DNA of 64,000 nucleotides. Source: Azadirachta indica. Lineage: Eukaryota; Streptophyta; Magnoliopsida; Sapindales; Meliaceae. The position numbers and the translations under genes were made by a program. The stretch is taken from the NCBI GenBank assembly GCA_022749755.1, contig CM040450.1:6996913-7060912 (forward strand), read 5' to 3'. The notes below the pieces were generated by a model. The model worked only from the letters and a program-made list of their open reading frames with translations, ran no database searches and was not told where the DNA came from. Positions 60,060-64,000 of this stretch are shown here, piece after piece; positions within the stretch are counted from its first letter, which is position 1; every line of letters begins with the position of its first letter.

Positions 60060-60330
60060 AATGTTAAGCTTAAAAAAATCTCGCTTTCACATGTCGTGAA
60101 CTCATAATTTGAGTCTCGTATCATATTGAGTATCATAATAGTAGTGTCAACAATGACAGCATCTCCCTCCAGTTAGCCTAATCGGTCTCCCAAGATTACA
60201 ACATCATGACCCTTGGGTCATCAAGTGAGACAAAATAGACGTAGTTGCTTCACTCCCACAGCTCAGAAAAGGTGTAAATGCTTAACCAAATTCAAAGGTC
60301 CAACAATATCAAAGCTCACCAAACATACTC
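60060..60330 (-). repeat. R1 dispersed repeat, inverted partial copy D
   Basis: The reverse complement matches the left part of copies A and B: a block around gtcatgatgttgtaatcttg followed by gagactcaaattatgagtt. It shows that R1 occurs in both orientations. Confidence 0.6.
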
Positions 60331-61559
60331 CAATGCATATTTGAGCATACAACCAATCAAAATTCGTTAGTGCTGGAGTAAATTTTCAATACGACAAGCT
60401 TATAATGATTTTTCCTTTTTTATAGTTTCTAATGTGATAAAGTTCCAAAACCTTTACAGTCAGAGGTCATGTATATTAATGTTTTAAGTCATGTATATTA
60501 ATGTTTTAAGTATTTCATTGAGAGATATTATTCTTTTGTGGAGAAAGCTTGAGAAAATTGTTTGCCATTTCAGATATCTACTAATACAGTCAAGCTTTAA
60601 AGTATAAGGATTCCTATAGTTTAGATTATTATGTGTTTTTTGTCTAAAATATAAGGCACATAATTAGCAAAAATTCAAATCATTAAGAGCATAAATCATA
60701 TTGTATTCCCTTTTTTCCCTTAAGGGTGGAAAAGAAATCCTTTAAAATTGAGAAAATTTCTTGTGCATACTTTCTTCCTCATTAAGAATTAGGGGAATTT
60801 TGCACTTTTTTATTATTGATTAGAACCCAATGAAAATCCTAGCAAATTTCTTATTTTAGTATTAAATGCAAACTTTCTTGTATCTTATTCAAAGTAAACT
60901 TTTCATAACAAGTATAAAAGTGTTATTTAGCCCAAACATTTAGCCTTAAGAGTAGTACAAAGCTTTCACTTATTGCAAGTCATATATTCTAAAATTTTGT
61001 TATTAACATGTTATATTTCTATGTAACCCGCAAACATATGGGGTCATATAAGTAGTATAGTAGTAAGAAGGGGTTGTCGTACACAAAAGGACTAAATTTT
61101 TTAATATTAAATTGAGTATTGCAATTATGGTAGATTAATTTTATCTAGATACTCAATAATTCCATCAGTAAGGAAATATAAAGAAAATTATAAAGAAACA
61201 ACTATATTAATTAACAAAAAAAAGTCAAAAAATTAAGCTAGTAGAGAGACTTAGTTGTCAAGTCTTCTTCCAAAGGCTTCAAGCTTGATCAATTCTTCTC
61301 CTTCTCTCTCTAGAAATCCTCTTCTTTTTTCTTCTTTCTTTTTTTCTCTCTTTAAAAACTCAACTTTCCCTTTCTTGGCTCTCTTATTTCTATCTTTGAA
61401 GCATTATTTCAATTTGATTCGAGTTTTTCATCGAAACACCTCGATATGTATAAAATAAAACTAAAATGCTAAAAAAGAAAAATAAATACCCAAAAAAGAC
61501 TAAATAACGCTAAATATACTATTTAATTATGAATAAATTAAACATAATCATATAACAAA
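60331..61559. other. AT-rich region, short tandem duplication, no gene
   Basis: A 23-bp unit (gtcatgtatattaatgttttaa plus one base) occurs twice in tandem at about 60466-60511. The pyrimidine-rich stretch 61290-61390 gives a low-complexity ORF (61255-61458) that I do not accept. Confidence 0.45.
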
Positions 61560-61895
61560 ATGGAGATATCATTTAGCAATATCTAGAGCTTTTGCCAACA
61601 TGTCTATTAAATTATCTACACAAAATACTTTCTCAATCTTGACATTTTCACTTGAGATTTTATCTTTGATGAAATACAATCTTACATCAATGGTTTTATC
61701 CTTTCATGAAAAAGTTGCTTGTTGCTTAGTTGAATAAAGGGCTATCATAAAATATGACAACCATCTGTTGTTGCAAGCCTACTCTAAAAGCTAATCCCTT
61801 AAACTACTTAACTTCTTTTGTTGCTTCTATGGCAACAATGTATTCAAATCCTGCCGTTAACAAGGCAATTATCAATTGCAAAAAAACCTTCCAAC
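61560..61895 (-). pseudogene. Copia RNase H remnant
   Basis: On the minus strand, decayed fragments follow the end of copia RNase H: an EYIVAIEATKEVK stretch (family pattern AEYMAVTEAVKE), FKGLAFRVGLQQ, then a CDS-like motif and a KH-x-D-like region. Stops are frequent. It belongs to a different copia lineage from the element at 47.8-50.8 kb, judging by the AIEATKE form. No LTR was found. Confidence 0.55.
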
Positions 61896-62249
61896 TAAAA
61901 ACATAGTCAAAATTTTGTATAAGTCCTCTTCTCGTATAGCTCACTAGAGCCTCCACATAGAAGCAGTTTTAATCGCCTATTATGCATGCAATCTCTCACC
62001 CCAAACTCTTACATTTCCTCTTTATCTTCCCAAATTAACAAATTCTTTTCTCTCTCTTTTATTATTTCTTTTTCATTTTCTATCACGCCTTTAACTCTCA
62101 TCACCTATATCATTAACTCACCAATACCTACCTCTTCAACCTTTCTCCCATCTCTACCCTGACTACTAAATTGTCCTTTTCTCTATCCCTACCCTTTTCT
62201 ATCCTCTCTTGCTGCTCAACAAACTTTTTTCAGTCTCTCTTTCTTAGTG

Positions 62250-63210
62250 ATGATTTAGATGGATCAATAGCTATATTAGAAGCTTACACTAAAATATTGG
62301 AGAAATAAAGGTGGCGTACTATTTGGTCAATAAAGTTTTATCTAATAAACTCATTAATTGAGAAGGCTTTAGATTCATGATCCAGCAGATGTAGAAAACT
62401 ATTAATGACTTGAAGGTGTAAACCCTTATGGGAACAAATTCATTTTCCACTTCTCTTCTAGCATTGAGCGTAAAAGAGTTTTTAATAATGGTCTATGGAG
62501 TTTTAACAAGGCATCGCTTGTCCTCGAAAACCCATGTGGACTTGGTGATAAATCCAACCTTAGGTTCACTTATGCTTTATTTTGGAACCAAATTCATAAC
62601 ATCTCTTTCATTAATATAAACAAGTAGCACTATATTTAGGAAATTTCATAAGTGAAGTTGAAGATATTAATCTAGGGCCAACAGGAGACTGCTTGGGAAA
62701 GTACCTTAAAGTATGAGTTAAAATTGATATAACAAGGCCACTTAAGAAGTGCTAAGAGTTAGATTTTAGAAACAAAACAAACCCACAATTCTCCCCCTAT
62801 TATATGAAAGAGTTCCAGAATTCTGCTTCAATTGTACGCATGTTAGTTATACTCTCAGAGAATGTTCAAATTTGATAAATGTTGCAGTATTAGAGTTAAG
62901 CACTCAAAAATTTAATTATGGGCCATAGATGTAAGCTATCATAAGATGTGAAAGAGGTAAACACCAAAAGCAAAGAAGTGAAAAGAAGAGCAAAAGCAAC
63001 AAGCAGCCATGTAACAGTAGACCAAAGCCACCACCAACATCTCTAAATTATTCTAGCATAAACCTGGTGGAAAACGTACAAGAAAAGAAACAAAAAGAGG
63101 CAACATCATCAAAGAATTGCAATCATGAGTTATCAACACATAAAACTCTTGTAATAGACATTAATGCTTCATCTGCAAAGATAACATTGAATATGCCCAA
63201 GCAAGATTGA
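62250..63210 (+). pseudogene. LINE-type ORF1 remnant (DUF4283 and CCHC knuckle)
   Basis: A plus-strand degenerate frame with VEDINLGPTGDCLGKYLKV, then VKIDITRPLKK, as in the DUF4283-containing ORF1 of plant L1-type elements. It is followed by a zinc-knuckle-like CFNCTHVSYTLREC in which the expected His is Tyr. The start of the domain (DDLDGSIAILEA) is near 62250. The basic, low-complexity stretch 62940-63150 fits the linker after the knuckle. Several stops make it non-functional. The ORF2 (endonuclease/RT) part is not in the window. Confidence 0.6.
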
Positions 63211-64000
63211 TAAATGAGTAGTTTACTCACTTATTTTATATTTTCAAACTTAAATATGTATGCATATCCTTAAGTTTTCGTGTTGTTTTGATGAAATTTT
63301 ATGTTTTTGTGCAGAAAGGTAGAAAATCGTAGCTGAGATAATGAACAACACAAAGATGAGGTCAAAAAGGGCAAGTCATCAAAGACGAGGACCAAGCTAC
63401 AAGAAAATGTGGACCAATATGCAAAACAAGTCGCATATGAGCATGTTAGACAAAAAAAGTCGCGCACGCGCCCCCCCAACTACTGCCCTTAGGCCAAATT
63501 TTGGATTGCTTGTGGCACGTGCACGTCAAGCCTTAGCGCACTCACGACATAGACCCCAAGTAACATTTAAGTCATTATTTGGACTAATTTTGACCGTTGA
63601 ATAAGGGATGTGTGGCTAGATTTAGTAGTATCCTAAGTTTTTATCATTTGGAGAAGGACATTTATCATATCCAAGAATAGAAATAGGGAGTTTTAGAGTG
63701 AGAATCGAGAGTTTTCTAAAGAGAAAGAGGAGGAGAAATCTTCAAGTTTCTTGGAGGAAATTGGGAAATCACTTAAAGAATTAAAAAATCAAAGCCTCAA
63801 TCTTCCTAGTTCATCTATTTAACTCTTAACTTTTCTTAAATTACAATTGGTTTGTTATCTTTTGTCATATTTTATTAAATGTTGAATTTCAAGAATATAT
63901 TGATATTAAATATTGATATGCTAAGCTAAATTTTCTATTATAGGGTCTTGATGTAACCTAATTGATTTATGTTTTGAGTGATCTGGAATTGTTAACATAA
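63211..64000. other. Possible Ty3/gypsy LTR or leader region
   Basis: Contains an unusually GC-rich island (63459-63560: gtcgcgcacgcgc, gtggcacgtgcacgtc) followed by an A/G-rich stretch (gagaaagaggaggagaaatc). This pattern is common in LTRs of plant Ty3/gypsy elements. The second LTR would lie outside the window, so this is unproven. The 87-codon ORF at 63341-63604 follows the GC island and has no recognisable domain. Confidence 0.3.

Noticed and set aside
63341..63604. 87-codon ORF with a basic, proline-containing sequence
   Set aside because: Spans a GC-rich island in a region resembling a retroelement LTR, with no domain visible.

Overview
This is plant nuclear DNA, most likely from a eudicot. 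It is very AT-rich, has spliced genes with GT..AG introns, and carries a dense nested set of plant transposable elements. The evidence includes a non-RD LRR receptor kinase of the subfamily XII type, a nodulin-like MFS transporter, and Sirevirus-type copia, MULE, hAT, CACTA-like and LINE remnants. I cannot name the species.

Host genes are few. (1) At 7.9-9.9 kb (+) is a decayed copy of a PDCD2 gene (MYND zinc finger plus PDCD2_C domain) with several stop codons and a lost splice donor. (2) At 13.4-19.2 kb (-) is a four-exon LRR receptor-like kinase of about 1215 codons. It has good splice sites but one frameshift and two nonsense codons. Its kinase intron holds a small LTR element (TRIM type). 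(3) At 55.6-57.4 kb (+) is an intact, intronless 595-residue transporter with a nodulin-like domain (NFD4-like), the only clearly intact host gene. Two isolated exon-like pieces (20.0 kb and 52.6 kb, both -) are unassigned.

The rest is mostly mobile DNA. Two related Mutator-like elements lie back to back at 1.26-4.32 kb, the first with a perfect 11-bp target duplication and a fold-back inside. From 22.4 to 27.1 kb a dispersed repeat (called R1 here) is split by a terminal-inverted-repeat element, which itself contains a solo LTR with a perfect 5-bp target duplication. From 28.36 to 35.81 kb a MULE with a 9-bp target duplication carries a broken MuDR-type transposase, an intact small GRF-type zinc-finger/membrane ORF, and a second copy of the same LTR with its primer binding site and a hAT-like MITE inside. 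From 38.4 to 51.2 kb a Ty3/gypsy gag remnant adjoins a minus-strand Sirevirus-type copia element (3' LTR, repeated polypurine tracts, envelope-like ORF, pol). A 4.2-kb hAT transposon sits inside it between pol and the envelope-like ORF. After the transporter come a CACTA-like MITE, a hAT MITE with its target duplication, an inverted R1 copy, and copia RNase H and LINE ORF1 fragments.

The genes do not form a pathway. The window is best read as a small gene island in a repeat graveyard. Its most informative content is the nesting order of the elements, the GRF/transposase pairing in the MULE, and the near-intact immune-receptor-type kinase. All calls come from reading the sequence. No database search was run.
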